NCBI RefSeq assembly: GCF_009380165.1
Contig: NZ_WHUF01000003.1
Location: forward strand, 248,001-312,000
Direction: 5' to 3'
Source of the DNA: Rugamonas rivuli
GTDB taxonomy: Bacteria > Pseudomonadota > Gammaproteobacteria > Burkholderiales > Burkholderiaceae_D
DNA length: 64,000 bases
Position numbers and translations under genes: made by a program. Position 1 is the stretch's first letter. Each line of letters opens with the position of its first letter. This document shows, piece after piece, positions 55,187 through 64,000 of this stretch. Below the pieces are notes generated by a model, which saw only the letters and a list, made by a program, of their open reading frames with translations, did no database searches and had not been told where the DNA came from.

Positions 55187-56413
55187 TCAGGCGCCCAGCG
55201 CCACCCGCAACGACAAGGCAATCCCCTGCGCCGCCTTGGTGATCTCTTCCAGCGAAGGGAAGCTAGGCGCGATGCGGATATGGCTGTCCTTAGGATCGTT
55301 ACCATAAGGGAAAGCCGCGCCGGCCGGCGTCAGCGTGATGCCGGCTTCCTTGGCCAGCGCCACCGTGCGCTTGGCCGAGCCCTGCGGCGTGACCAGGTCG
55401 ATGAAGTAGCCGCCCTGCGGACGGGTCCACGACACGCCCGGCACCTCGCCCAGGTAATGCTCGAACTGCGCCAGCACCGCCTCGAACTTCGGCTTCAACA
55501 GCTGGCGATGCTGCTCCATCAGCGCCTCCACCGTCGCCACATCCTTCAGCAGGCGCACATGGCGCAGCTGGTTGATCTTGTCCGGGCCGATGCTGCGGAT
55601 GCCCGCATGCTTGGTCCACCAGGCGATGTTGGCCGGCGATGCCGCCAGCGCCGCGATGCCCGAACCGGCCCACGTCACCTTCGACGACGACGCGAACACG
55701 ATCGCGCGGTCCGGGTTGCCGGCCTGGGCACAGGCGTCCAGGATGCTCGCCACTTCCAGCTTCTGCTCGCCCAGATGGTGGAAGCGATAGGCGTCGTCCC
55801 ACATCAGGCGGAAGTCCGGCGCGGCGGTCTTCATCGCCGCCAGACGGGCCACCACGGCGTCGGAGTACACCACGCCGCCCGGATTGCTGTACTTCGGCAC
55901 GCACCACATGCCCTTGATGCTGGCGTCCTCGGCCACCAGTTTTTCCACCAGGTCCATGTCCGGGCCGGCTTCGGTCATCGGGATGTTGATCATCTTGATG
56001 CCGCGCGCTTCGCAGATGGCGAAGTGGCGGTCGTAGCCCGGCACCGGGCACAGGAAAGTGACCGGCTCGCGCACCCACGGCGCATGGCCGGGCGTGCCGT
56101 TGAGCAGGCTGTAGATGATCACGTCATGCATCAGCGACAGGCTGGCGCTGCTGTCGACCACCACCTGGGCGGCCGGCACGTCCAGCAGCTTGCCGAACAG
56201 TTCGCGCGCTTCCGGCAGGCCGATGGTGCCGCCGTAGTTGCGGCCGTCGGTACCGTCGACGGCCTGGTAGCCGTCCAGCGACGCCATCAGGGCGTTCGAC
56301 AGATCCAGTTGCTCGGGGGCTGGCTTGCCACGGGACATGTCCAGCTTCAGGCCGAGTTGTTTGAAAGCTTGGTATTGCTCGTGATGCTGAGACGGGAGAT
56401 CTGCTGCGGTCAT
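55187..56413 (-). CDS. Class I aminotransferase (Ic-type aspartate aminotransferase-like)
   Basis: 408 aa. PLP lysine in FASSSKVTWAGSGIAAL, Asn/Asp/Tyr ligands in KYSNPGGVVYSD and MWDDAYRFHHL, substrate Arg in HIRIAPSFP. The sequence pattern (LDMSRGKPAPEQLDLSN) is that of the class Ic aspartate aminotransferase subgroup first known from actinobacteria. Likely transaminates aspartate or a related amino acid. Confidence 0.9.
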   Translation of the reverse strand: MTAADLPSQHHEQYQAFKQLGLKLDMSRGKPAPEQLDLSNALMASLDGYQAVDGTDGRNYGGTIGLPEARELFGKLLDVPAAQVVVDSSASLSLMHDVIIYSLLNGTPGHAPWVREPVTFLCPVPGYDRHFAICEARGIKMINIPMTEAGPDMDLVEKLVAEDASIKGMWCVPKYSNPGGVVYSDAVVARLAAMKTAAPDFRLMWDDAYRFHHLGEQKLEVASILDACAQAGNPDRAIVFASSSKVTWAGSGIAALAASPANIAWWTKHAGIRSIGPDKINQLRHVRLLKDVATVEALMEQHRQLLKPKFEAVLAQFEHYLGEVPGVSWTRPQGGYFIDLVTPQGSAKRTVALAKEAGITLTPAGAAFPYGNDPKDSHIRIAPSFPSLEEITKAAQGIALSLRVALGA

Positions 56414-56503
56414 AAGGCTCTTTCAGGGATGGTGGGAATATGGGCGTCGAATACTATACCCCAGAACGTCCCGCTTGGATAAGAGCCGGCAGTTATATGC
56501 TTA

Positions 56504-57898
56504 TTACCGTTCCATCATTGATTCCGGCGTGACTTCGTGCAGTGGCGGCGCCTCCACCGGCGGCGTTTCCTCGGCGGCCGGCTTTTTCTTGCGGAATCCT
56601 TGCCAGATTTTCAAGGGCCCGCTGCCGCGTTTCTTGCGCAGATAGAAGAAGCCGCCCGCGCCGAGCAGCAGCGCCAGCACCCCGGCGCCGCCCGCGATCA
56701 GCGGCAGATTGCTGGACGGCTGCTCCGGCGGCTTTTCCTTTTTGTACTTCAGCTTGGGCAATACGCGCACCTTCTTGACCGGCGCCGACGCCTCGGCCGA
56801 CGCCGCCCCGGAAGCCGACTCGCTCGCCGCCGCAGATGCTCCACTCACCGCGCTTGCCGATGCCGAATGCGCCGCCGATGCTGCTGGCGCACTCGATGCC
56901 GCTGGCGCACTCGATGCCTCCGACGCAGCCGATACCGCATGTGCCGCAGAAGCCGCCGGTTGCACCGCCGCCGGCGCGGCAACCGCCCCGCCCTTCGCCG
57001 CCAGAGCGCCCTGCAGCACTTTCACCTTGCCCTCCAGCTCGACCAGCTTGGTGGACAACTCCACACTATGCGTATCGAGCGCCGCGCATTCCTTCGCACC
57101 CATGCCGGACGGTGTACAAGCGGCCGGAGCCGCCGGCCGCTTCACGCCCTTAGGCAGCGGCAACGGAGGCAAAGGCAACAAAGCCTGCGCCACGCCCAGC
57201 GGCACGCCGCCATCGGCCTGCGCCACCTCGCCGCCGGCCGCCGGCTTGGGCGGCACCGCACGCACCGCCGGCCGCCGCGATGGCGTAGGCGCTGGCGCCA
57301 CCCGCAAGCCACCCGGCTCGCCCACCTCCGACTCATGCGCAGCCGGCATCGGCGCCGGCCGCGTCCGGTCGCGCACAGGAGCCGGCGCCGGATCAACCGG
57401 AGCAGCCGCCACCACCTCAGCCGCCTTGGCCGCCCGAGCCTGCGCCGCCATCTGCGCCGCCGTCAACACCGGCGCCGCCGACGGCAGCGGCGCCGGATTC
57501 GGATCCGGCTGCAGCCACACCGTCGCCGCGCGCACATCATGGCGCCCGGCGGCACTCAGCTCCAGGAACAAATGGACATACTCGGCATCGATATTGCGGG
57601 TCGTGGTCAGATGCAGGAACTGGCGCCCGTCGCGCCGCACCACCGACATATGAACGCTGGCCAACGCCGGGTTCATCGTAATGCTGGCGCCGCGATACAC
57701 ATCCGGCTGCGCCAGCCGCACCTGCAGCGCCGACACCTCGTCCGGCGCCAGCTGCACCAGCTCGATATCGGCCGACAAGGGCTGGCCGATGAACGAGCGC
57801 ACCGCCACATCCCCCAGTTCCGCCGCCGACGCGGCAGCCGCCAGCGACAGCGCGCCGGCGCAAGCAAAGATCAAGGTCAGGAAAGGTGTGCGCTGCAT
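56504..57898 (-). CDS. FimV/HubP-like N-terminal domain membrane protein
   Basis: 464 aa. A signal peptide is followed by the FimV N-terminal domain (ELGDVAVRSFIGQPLSADIELVQL, DVYRGASITMNPAL). A long Ala/Pro region and an Ala/Ser low-complexity stretch (about 320-375) come next, then one membrane helix (LIAGGAGVLALLLGAGGFFYL) and a short cytoplasmic tail. FimV organises polar type IV pili and twitching; the usual LysM and TPR-rich cytoplasmic parts are missing, so this is a short version. Confidence 0.8.
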   Translation of the reverse strand: MQRTPFLTLIFACAGALSLAAAASAAELGDVAVRSFIGQPLSADIELVQLAPDEVSALQVRLAQPDVYRGASITMNPALASVHMSVVRRDGRQFLHLTTTRNIDAEYVHLFLELSAAGRHDVRAATVWLQPDPNPAPLPSAAPVLTAAQMAAQARAAKAAEVVAAAPVDPAPAPVRDRTRPAPMPAAHESEVGEPGGLRVAPAPTPSRRPAVRAVPPKPAAGGEVAQADGGVPLGVAQALLPLPPLPLPKGVKRPAAPAACTPSGMGAKECAALDTHSVELSTKLVELEGKVKVLQGALAAKGGAVAAPAAVQPAASAAHAVSAASEASSAPAASSAPAASAAHSASASAVSGASAAASESASGAASAEASAPVKKVRVLPKLKYKKEKPPEQPSSNLPLIAGGAGVLALLLGAGGFFYLRKKRGSGPLKIWQGFRKKKPAAEETPPVEAPPLHEVTPESMMER

Positions 57899-58052
57899 GT
57901 TGTGGTCGCTTGGCCGCGAATTCTAAAAGTGTATCAGCTATAACGGCTGAATTTCCCGGTTTTGTAGCCCTAGGTTAATTTTTCCAGACTGCGCTACACT
58001 AGAAAGCACTTAGCAAACTCACATGATTGCCTATCCGCCCAAAGGAAAAACC

Positions 58053-59444
58053 ATGAACACCAGAAGTGAACGTGACAGTTTTGGCCCGATCGACGTCCCC
58101 GACCACCAGTTGTGGGGCGCGCAAACCCAGCGCTCGCTGGAACACTTCCACATCTCCACCGAACGCATGCCGCTGGAGCTGATCCACGCGCTGGCCAGCG
58201 TCAAGCGCGCCGCCGCCCGCGTCAACCTGGATCTGGGCCTGCTAGAAGGCGCCAAGGCCATCGCCATCACCCAGGCCGCCGACGAAGTGCTGGCCGACCA
58301 GCACCCGAGCGAATTTCCGCTGGCCGTGTGGCAGACCGGCTCCGGCACCCAGTCGAATATGAACATGAACGAAGTGCTGGCCAACCGCGGCTCCGAGCTG
58401 ATGGGCGGCGTGCGCGGCGAATCCCGCAAGCTGCACCCCAACGACGACGTCAACAAGGGCCAGTCGTCGAACGACATCTTCCCCACCGCCATCCACGTGG
58501 CCGCCGCGCAGGCGCTGGCCGGCAATGTGCTGCCGGCGCTGCGCCAACTGCGCGACAGCCTGCACGCCAAGGCCGAAGCCTACACCGACATCGTCAAGAT
58601 CGGCCGCACCCACCTGCAGGACGCCACGCCGCTGACGCTGGGCCAGGAATTCTCCGGCTACGTCGCCCACCTCGACTTCGCCGAACGCGCCATCAGCACC
58701 GCCCTGCCCGGCGTGCTGCAACTGGCGGCCGGCGGCACCGCCGTCGGCACCGGCCTCAACGCTCACCCCGAATACGCCCACCGCATCGCGGCCGAGCTGG
58801 AGCACACGCTGGCCCTACCCTTCCGCAGCGCCGACAACAAGTTCGCCGCGCTGGCCGGCCACGACGCCCTGCTGCTGGCGCACGGCGCGCTCAAAACCCT
58901 GGCCGCCGCGCTGATGAAAATCGCCAACGACGTGCGCTGGATGGCGTCCGGCCCGCGCTCCGGCCTGGGCGAAATCACGATCCCTGAAAACGAACCGGGC
59001 AGCTCCATCATGCCGGGCAAGGTCAACCCAACCCAGTGCGAAGCCGTCACCATGCTGTGCTGCCAGGTGTTCGGCAACGACGTCGCCATCACCATGGGCG
59101 GCGCCTCGGGCAACTTCGAATTGAACGTCTACAAGCCGCTGATCGCCCACAACTTCCTGCAAAGCGCGCGCCTGCTGGCCGACGGCATGCGCAGCTTCGA
59201 GGAGCATTGCGTGCACGGCATCGAGCCCAACCGGAGCCGCATCGCCGAGCTGATGGAGCGTTCGCTGATGCTGGTGACGGCGCTGGCGCCGCACATCGGC
59301 TACGACAAGGCCGCCACCATCGCCAAGCAGGCGCAGCACGAAGGGACGACGTTGAAGCAGGCGGCGCTGGCGCTGGGTTACGTCAGCGCCGAGCAGTTCG
59401 AGCAGTGGATAGTGCCGCTGGACATGACCCGTCCGGGCGCCTAG
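58053..59444 (+). CDS. fumC: Fumarate hydratase class II
   Basis: 463 aa from ATG 58053 with AAAGGA upstream. Catalytic loop [11 protein letters not shown] (Ser317-Ser318) and motifs [17 protein letters not shown] and [16 protein letters not shown] are intact. It interconverts fumarate and malate in the TCA cycle; the class II enzyme is iron-free. Its stop overlaps the convergent outer-membrane gene by 4 bp. Confidence 0.97.
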   Translation: MNTRSERDSFGPIDVPDHQLWGAQTQRSLEHFHISTERMPLELIHALASVKRAAARVNLDLGLLEGAKAIAITQAADEVLADQHPSEFPLAVWQTGSGTQSNMNMNEVLANRGSELMGGVRGESRKLHPNDDVNKGQSSNDIFPTAIHVAAAQALAGNVLPALRQLRDSLHAKAEAYTDIVKIGRTHLQDATPLTLGQEFSGYVAHLDFAERAISTALPGVLQLAAGGTAVGTGLNAHPEYAHRIAAELEHTLALPFRSADNKFAALAGHDALLLAHGALKTLAAALMKIANDVRWMASGPRSGLGEITIPENEPGSSIMPGKVNPTQCEAVTMLCCQVFGNDVAITMGGASGNFELNVYKPLIAHNFLQSARLLADGMRSFEEHCVHGIEPNRSRIAELMERSLMLVTALAPHIGYDKAATIAKQAQHEGTTLKQAALALGYVSAEQFEQWIVPLDMTRPGA

Positions 59445-60361
59445 AAGCCGTAGGAGTAGCGGATGCCGGTCAGCCAGTCCGGCCGCGCGTTGGCGTCGTG
59501 GCCGGGATTGACGCGCCACATCACGGCGCCGGTCAGCTTGCCCATGCGGCCATCGCGGCCGAACATGGTGGTGTAGCCGATTTCCAGGTCGCGCTCGGTC
59601 GCGGTCGGCCGCAGGTTCAGCGTCGGCGCACCGAAGGCCGGTGCGCCGGGATCGCCGTTTTGCGGCGACGCCCCGCTGTACTGCAGCGTGCCGGTCCGCA
59701 CCCGGGCCGGCACCGACAAGGTGATCGCCAGGCGGTCGTGGCTGTTGAACACCTGGCGCGTCGACAAGCCCACGCTGTAGGCCACGGTGCGCACCGACGA
59801 CACCTGCGCGATCAGGCTGTCCGGATTGCCGATGCCTTCGGTCCGGCCGTAGGACGCCATCAGCATCAGCGCACTGCGCGAGCTGAGCGCATAGCCCAGC
59901 GAGAGCGAGGTGAAGGTGGTGGTGGGACGGGTATTCATGGCCAGCGCCGGCGACTGCTGCGAGCCGAGCGCCGAACCGGTCTCGCGCAACACGCCGATGG
60001 TCAGGATGCCGACCGCGCGCCCCATTTTCTTTTCAAAATCCGCGCTGGTGAGAAACCGTTTGCTGTGCTCGTTGAGCATGGGCCCCAGCGGATCGAGCAG
60101 CGTCAGGTTGTCCGGCAAGGCGCCGAAGTGCAGGCGCGGCCCGCCGTTGTAGCCGACGCCGTAACGCGGCGCGCTATCGCCCTGCAACTGCTCGCTGAGC
60201 GCGGACTGCCGGTCCGCCGCCTCGAACAGCAGCGACGAATTGGCCCGCTTTTCAAAAGCGGTCGGCAATCGTTGCGGGGAAAAAGGGTCGGATGCAGCGG
60301 CGCTTACCAAACCGGAAAGCGGGCAAATCAGGACGGCCAGGGGCCAGATGAGCTTGTTCAT
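59441..60361 (-). CDS. Outer-membrane beta-barrel (autotransporter-domain-like) protein
   Basis: 306 aa from ATG 60359-60361 with a signal peptide ([21 protein letters not shown]). Alternating hydrophobic strands and a final aromatic residue (GIRYSYGF) mark an outer-membrane barrel. The second half resembles the beta-domain of S8-type autotransporters ([28 protein letters not shown]), but no passenger protease precedes it. Function unknown. Confidence 0.7.
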   Translation of the reverse strand: MNKLIWPLAVLICPLSGLVSAAASDPFSPQRLPTAFEKRANSSLLFEAADRQSALSEQLQGDSAPRYGVGYNGGPRLHFGALPDNLTLLDPLGPMLNEHSKRFLTSADFEKKMGRAVGILTIGVLRETGSALGSQQSPALAMNTRPTTTFTSLSLGYALSSRSALMLMASYGRTEGIGNPDSLIAQVSSVRTVAYSVGLSTRQVFNSHDRLAITLSVPARVRTGTLQYSGASPQNGDPGAPAFGAPTLNLRPTATERDLEIGYTTMFGRDGRMGKLTGAVMWRVNPGHDANARPDWLTGIRYSYGF

Positions 60362-60552
60362 GATGCAACTCGCTGAGGGCAAATCATGCTGCACAAATAT
60401 TCAGCAGTTAACTCAGGATAGCAACTTTTTTTCTCAACAGCAATCTCAACCGTGAGGTATTCGTCGAGTAAACTGCGGCCCTGTCGGAATGCCGCTACAC
60501 TACTGAAAGTAAGCGGCAGAGCCGATTTCACATCATAGCAACAGAGGATAAA

Positions 60553-60771
60553 ATGCAGAGAGTAAGTTTTGAATTGAGCGGGGAGTTTGTTGAGCTAAAT
60601 CAGCTATTGAAGCTGGTGGGACTGTGCGACAGCGGCGGCGCCGGCAAGATGATGGTCGCCAGCGGCACCGTCAAAGTGGACGGCAAACAAGAGTTGCGCA
60701 AGACCGCCAAGATCCGCGCCGGCCAGCAAGTGACCGTGGGCGACATCCGCATCAGTGTTGACGGCGTGTGA
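60553..60771 (+). CDS. S4-domain RNA-binding protein
   Basis: 72 aa, essentially one S4 domain (VELNQLLKLVGLCDSGGAGKMMVASGTVKVDGKQE, RKTAKIRAGQQVTVG), as in YbcJ-type proteins. It probably binds structured RNA or ribosomes. AGAGGA upstream. Confidence 0.9.
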   Translation: MQRVSFELSGEFVELNQLLKLVGLCDSGGAGKMMVASGTVKVDGKQELRKTAKIRAGQQVTVGDIRISVDGV

Positions 60772-60920
60772 TTGGTTCTTGCATTTGAGCAATAATGGCC
60801 TAAGCTGAGGTCATGCGGGGTTGCGCGTTTGATCGAGCGCAAACCGGCGGACTTGACCATCGCTATATTGGGATAGCCCGCCAGCCGGCTTTTTCAACTT
60901 TTTACGACCAGGGGAACGTC

Positions 60921-61211
60921 ATGGACGATCCTGCCAACAACATGCAAACGCAGGAACGCCTGCTCGACGACCTCCGGCAAGTGATCGAGAACGCCGAAGA
61001 ACTGCTGAAGAATACCGGCCAGTACCACGGCGTGCTGTACCAGGCGGCCCGCGCCAAGCTGGCGCAGGCGCTGCTGACCGCCACCGAGGAACTGGCCCGT
61101 TTCGAAAACGTCCAGCTCGACCGCATGATCGAGCTGACCGCCGCCGCCAACCGCCTGCACAAGGACCTGACCGGCGAGGCCAAGCTGCTGCGCGCCTTCC
61201 GGCCGACTTAG
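60921..61211 (+). CDS. Small helical protein related to the ElaB/YqjD (DUF883) N-terminus
   Basis: 96 aa from ATG 60921 (AGGGGAA upstream). The start (ERLLDDLRQVIENAEELLKNT) matches DUF883 ribosome-associated proteins, but the C-terminal membrane helix of that family is absent. All helical; function unknown. Confidence 0.65.
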   Translation: MDDPANNMQTQERLLDDLRQVIENAEELLKNTGQYHGVLYQAARAKLAQALLTATEELARFENVQLDRMIELTAAANRLHKDLTGEAKLLRAFRPT

Positions 61212-61669
61212 GCGCGTCGCGCCAGCCACGCATCGAGCGACACCTTGCCCGGGCCGAAGGCCACCAGCACCAGCAACATCGCGCCCCAGTAGAAATGGTC
61301 GTTGATCGCGGCCGGGCACTCAAAGCTCAGCAGCTGCGGATACGAAATCACCGCCATCGCATTCACCAGGAACAAGGCCAGCGCCGCCGGCCGCGACGCC
61401 AATCCGACGAACAGCAGCACCGGCAGCACCAGCTCGCCGGCCGCGCCCGCGTAGGCCGCCAGTTCGGGCGGCAGCAGCGGCACCATGTACTCGTCGCGGA
61501 ACAGCGACAGCGTCGCGCCCCAGTCGCCGACCTTGACCATGCCGGCCTTGAAGAATTGCCAGCCCACATAACAGCGCAGCGCCAGGCTCATCAGGGAACC
61601 GCCCCACGCGGTCAGTGCCGCATCGTAGCGGGATAATTGTTGGTGCAGTCCGAGGATAGTTTTCATCAT
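61208..61669 (-). CDS. DoxX-family membrane protein (BufD-like)
   Basis: 153 aa with four membrane helices and the DoxX pattern (RCYVGWQFFKAGMVKVGDW, YAGAAGELVLPVLLFVGL). It lies 27 bp downstream of the bufBC fusion, where bufferin operons carry a DoxX protein (BufD). The role may be redox- or quinone-linked; in bufferin operons it accompanies copper-peptide production. Confidence 0.88.
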   Translation of the reverse strand: MMKTILGLHQQLSRYDAALTAWGGSLMSLALRCYVGWQFFKAGMVKVGDWGATLSLFRDEYMVPLLPPELAAYAGAAGELVLPVLLFVGLASRPAALALFLVNAMAVISYPQLLSFECPAAINDHFYWGAMLLVLVAFGPGKVSLDAWLARRA

Positions 61670-61696
61670 TGCGCTTTCAAAATTAGTTAGTCGCCG

Positions 61697-63361
61697 TTAG
61701 ACGTCTATCCTGACAATCAATGCAAAATCTATCCACTGCTGCAAATTGGCGGCGAAGTCGTAGTCCTCGTCGAGCTCGAAGGCCGCGTCCAGCGCCGCGC
61801 CGAACTCGCCGCCCGCCGCCAGCACCGACAGCGCCGCATGGCTGGCTGCGCTCAGCGGCAGGACCCGGGTTTTCCAGTGCGGACGCGTGACCAGTCCGCA
61901 GCTGGCCAGCGCCAGCTCGGGCGGGAACGCCACGTCGCCATCGGCCTGGTGCGCCTGCCACAGCGGGATCACCGCCCACGCCGACGCCAGCAGCGTGCAC
62001 GCCGGATGCAGCTGCAAGCGCGCCGCCTCGACCTGCTGCGGCGACAGCGCCGCCATCTGCTGCGCCGTCACGCCGTCCGCCGACGGCGCGTAGTGGGCGC
62101 GGTGCAAGGTCCACTCCAGCGTCGCCATGTCGGGCAGATACGGGAAGTCGGCCACGTGCGGGAAGACGCGCAGGAAGTCGGCGAAATGCGCGCCGAAGCG
62201 ATTCAGGTCGCCGCTGTCCGACGGCTGCGCGCGGCCATAGGCTTGCGCCAGGCCGCCGAAGAATTCCTCGCCCACCAGCATCTGGATCACCGGATAGGCC
62301 GCACCCAGCGTCTTGCTCCAGGTCGCGCTCAGGTTGCCGCGATACAGGGCGTAGCGGTGCTCGCTGTGCTCGCCTTTGAATTGCGCCAGCGCCGCCGGCG
62401 CCAGCGCAGCATCGAACAAGCCGGCGGCGAACGCCTGCTGGTCGGCGGCCAGCGTGGCGTCCGCTTCGTCCGCGATGGCCGCGGCAGCGACCGAGGTCAT
62501 GGCCGACGCTGGCCGTGACGCAGCGGCCGACTCATGCCGACGCTGCATCGCCTCGGCCTTGTCCGCCTCGCCCAGCAGCACGCCAAGCTCGGGAATATCG
62601 GTATCCCATTCAATCAAGGTCGGCACCGCGCCGAAGCGCTGCAAGGCCGCCTCGTACAGGCGCCAGACCGGCTCGGCCACCGTATCGCCATGGTGATCGA
62701 TCACCGCTTGCGGCGTCACCAGATGGCCGGCCAGATGCATCTCGCCCACCATGCCGGGCCGGATCGCGGCCAGCGCGGCCAGCGCGTCCTCGCCGTGGTT
62801 GCATTGATTGACGTAGAGATTGTTGATGTCCAACAGCAGCCCGCAGCCGCTGCGCGCCGCCAGCGCCGCCATGAACTCGGCCTCGCTCATCGAGTCCCGA
62901 TGGAAGCGCACATAGGTCGACACATTCTCCAGCAGCAGCTGGCGCTTCAGCGTGTCCTGCACGCGGCCGACGCGCGCGCACAGCAGGTCGAGCGCGGCCC
63001 GGTCCAGCGTCAGCGGCAATAAATCGTTGAGTTGCCGGTCGCCGACGGCGCCCCAGCACAGGTGTTCGGATACCAGCATCGGTTCGGCGCGCTCGACCAG
63101 ACTGCGCACACGTTCAAGATGATGTTCGGAGAAACCGCGTGCCGAGCCCAGTCCCAGGCCGACGCCATGCAGGCTGATCGGATAATCGCGCCGCAATTGC
63201 TGCAGCACGTGCCAGTCCCAGCCGGCTTGATCGAGATAATTTTCGGTGTGAACTTCGAGCCAGGCGGCGCGCGGCCGCTGCTCGATGAATTGCCGGTAAT
63301 GCGGCGCCCTCAGCCCCACGCCCACGCCCGGCAACTGCTGCGCTGGACGTGGCGAGGACAT
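61697..63361 (-). CDS. BufB-BufC fusion: MNIO (DUF692) iron enzyme fused to DUF2063
   Basis: 554 aa from ATG 63359-63361. Residues 1 to about 280 form the MNIO barrel with the metal-ligand motifs [45 protein letters not shown] and LIEWDTDIP. Residues about 330-554 are DUF2063 ([28 protein letters not shown]). MNIO enzymes install thiooxazole heterocycles on cysteines of precursor peptides; the DUF2063 partner binds the precursor. In most operons these are two genes (bufB, bufC); here they are one. A precursor peptide gene lies 23 bp upstream. Confidence 0.93.
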   Translation of the reverse strand: MSSPRPAQQLPGVGVGLRAPHYRQFIEQRPRAAWLEVHTENYLDQAGWDWHVLQQLRRDYPISLHGVGLGLGSARGFSEHHLERVRSLVERAEPMLVSEHLCWGAVGDRQLNDLLPLTLDRAALDLLCARVGRVQDTLKRQLLLENVSTYVRFHRDSMSEAEFMAALAARSGCGLLLDINNLYVNQCNHGEDALAALAAIRPGMVGEMHLAGHLVTPQAVIDHHGDTVAEPVWRLYEAALQRFGAVPTLIEWDTDIPELGVLLGEADKAEAMQRRHESAAASRPASAMTSVAAAAIADEADATLAADQQAFAAGLFDAALAPAALAQFKGEHSEHRYALYRGNLSATWSKTLGAAYPVIQMLVGEEFFGGLAQAYGRAQPSDSGDLNRFGAHFADFLRVFPHVADFPYLPDMATLEWTLHRAHYAPSADGVTAQQMAALSPQQVEAARLQLHPACTLLASAWAVIPLWQAHQADGDVAFPPELALASCGLVTRPHWKTRVLPLSAASHAALSVLAAGGEFGAALDAAFELDEDYDFAANLQQWIDFALIVRIDV

Positions 63362-63384
63362 GACGGCGCGACCGGCTCTGCTGA

Positions 63385-63672
63385 TTACTTGGCTGGCGCT
63401 GCGGTTTTGCCGCCGGCTTTTTCGCAGGTGCCCTTGGCGACATATTTCCACTCGGCGGCGCCGTTGTCGGTCTTCGACTGGCCGGCGCAGGAGTGCGAAC
63501 CGTTGGCCGAAGCGCAATCGTTCTGGCCTGCCTTGGCGATGCCGAAGCATTTCTCTTTTTCAGCCGATGCCGACGCGGTCGCGGCGGAAGCGGTGCCGAC
63601 GGAAGCGGTGCCGACGGAAGCGGCGCATACGGTGGCCAGGGCGGCGGCGATCAGGGCTTGGCGTTTGTTCAT
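63385..63672 (-). CDS. BufA1-type bufferin precursor (DUF2282)
   Basis: 95 aa from ATG 63670-63672 with GAGGAG upstream. An extended signal peptide (about 1-37) with a repeated VGTAS segment precedes a core with four cysteines (42, 53, 62, 83) in the DUF2282 pattern [15 protein letters not shown]...HSCAGQS...GTCEKAGG. Bufferins are periplasmic peptides modified by MNIO enzymes that sequester copper. First gene of a bufA-bufBC-doxX operon. Confidence 0.92.
   Translation of the reverse strand: MNKRQALIAAALATVCAASVGTASVGTASAATASASAEKEKCFGIAKAGQNDCASANGSHSCAGQSKTDNGAAEWKYVAKGTCEKAGGKTAAPAK
63586..63625. repeat. 15-bp tandem repeat in the bufferin signal-peptide region
   Basis: GGAAGCGGTGCCGAC occurs at 63586-63600 and 63601-63615, with a partial third copy to 63625. 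It encodes the repeated VGTAS residues in the signal-peptide part. Confidence 0.85.
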
Positions 63673-64000
63673 GGTAAGTCTCCTCAGTGGAAAGTTAAGT
63701 TTGATGTGCAACGCAATCGTCTGCAACTGTACGGTAGTCGGCCAACGAGGGTCCAGCCTTACAGGTTTTTTAAAAAATTTTTGCGAGACCCGTAAGCAGA
63801 CGCAGCGTACCAGCATTAACGGATATACGCATCATTCTGTTGACTGGATTCAAATCGGGAGAAGTCGTCGGGCGCAGCAACGCGCCGACACGCTGCGCAC
63901 CGGTCGGCGCGCAGGCGGGGAGAGGCGGCGCCGAACGGGCCGCGGCGATGCCGGTCAGGCAGTCGTGTTGATCGTGTTGCCGAGATGCGAAGGCAGATTC
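63673..64000. other. Region upstream of the bufferin operon
   Basis: 328 bp with the presumed bufA promoter and leader. I see no clear CDS. A short minus-strand frame ending at 63955-63957 (NLPSHLGNTINTTA at the window edge) could be the tail of a gene outside the window, but is too short to support. Confidence 0.4.

Noticed and set aside
63955-64000. C-terminal end of a minus-strand gene (NLPSHLGNTINTTA)
   Set aside because: Only 14 codons are visible before the window edge, with nothing to identify them.

Overview
The window looks like a chromosomal segment of a GC-rich betaproteobacterium, most likely Oxalobacteraceae (Duganella/Massilia-like). This rests on the gene repertoire (FimV-type protein, FliT-like protein, MATE, CbpA/CbpM, DUF3455, a bufferin operon), on GC-rich codon use, and on a tmRNA whose tag reads ANDNSYALAA. 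It is an inference, since no rRNA is present. I see no insertion sequence, integrase, prophage or CRISPR array.

Region 1 (1-22.6 kb) is the most remarkable part: a candidate self-contained, sigma-54-controlled periplasmic electron-transfer and uptake system. A leftward operon (rhodanese-like protein without its catalytic Cys, cytochrome b561, TonB, ExbB) diverges from a TonB-dependent receptor. This is followed by DUF1549/DUF1553, DUF1501 (Tat), a cytochrome c'-like protein, a c4-like diheme cytochrome (apparently starting at ATT), a peroxiredoxin, an SMP-30 lactonase-like protein, a second cytochrome c', a lectin-like protein and a divergent GroEL. Convergent to it lie ccmABCDEFGHI (System I cytochrome c maturation), preceded by and overlapping an NtrC-type activator that has no receiver domain. 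By eye there are three -24/-12 promoters (two divergent at 2454-2469 and 2693-2708, one at 5671-5686). A shared dyad, TGCTG-N6-CAACA, sits about 130-145 bp upstream of their predicted starts and also upstream of the activator gene (22754-22769). I therefore propose one regulon: activator, dedicated cytochrome maturation, dedicated TonB energisation, receptor, and secreted redox proteins. The substrate is unknown.

Region 2 (22.8-32.7 kb) holds an ECF41 sigma factor and its CMD/AhpD partner, each behind an identical TGTCACA-N16-CGTCTAA promoter. Next come a DegT-type aminotransferase and a leftward pair made of a 1056-aa membrane protein and a patatin-like phospholipase whose catalytic dyad is split by a membrane domain. 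The tmRNA gene and a membrane-anchored coiled-coil repeat protein follow.

Region 3 (32.8-49.8 kb) is mostly housekeeping and regulation: TetR and monooxygenase, a GGDEF-EAL protein, a LytS/LytTR pair, nicotinamide salvage (pncA-pncB), azoreductase with divergent LysR, CbpA/CbpM, two beta/gamma-crystallin proteins, a MATE exporter and a DPP-IV-type peptidase. Region 4 (49.8-64 kb) has CsbD, a methyltransferase and a RAMA-like protein separated by a large imperfect inverted repeat. Further on are an M13 peptidase, HDOD, FliT-like, a class I aminotransferase, FimV-like, fumarase C, an outer-membrane barrel protein, an S4 protein, and a bufferin (copper-binding RiPP-type) operon in which BufB and BufC are fused.
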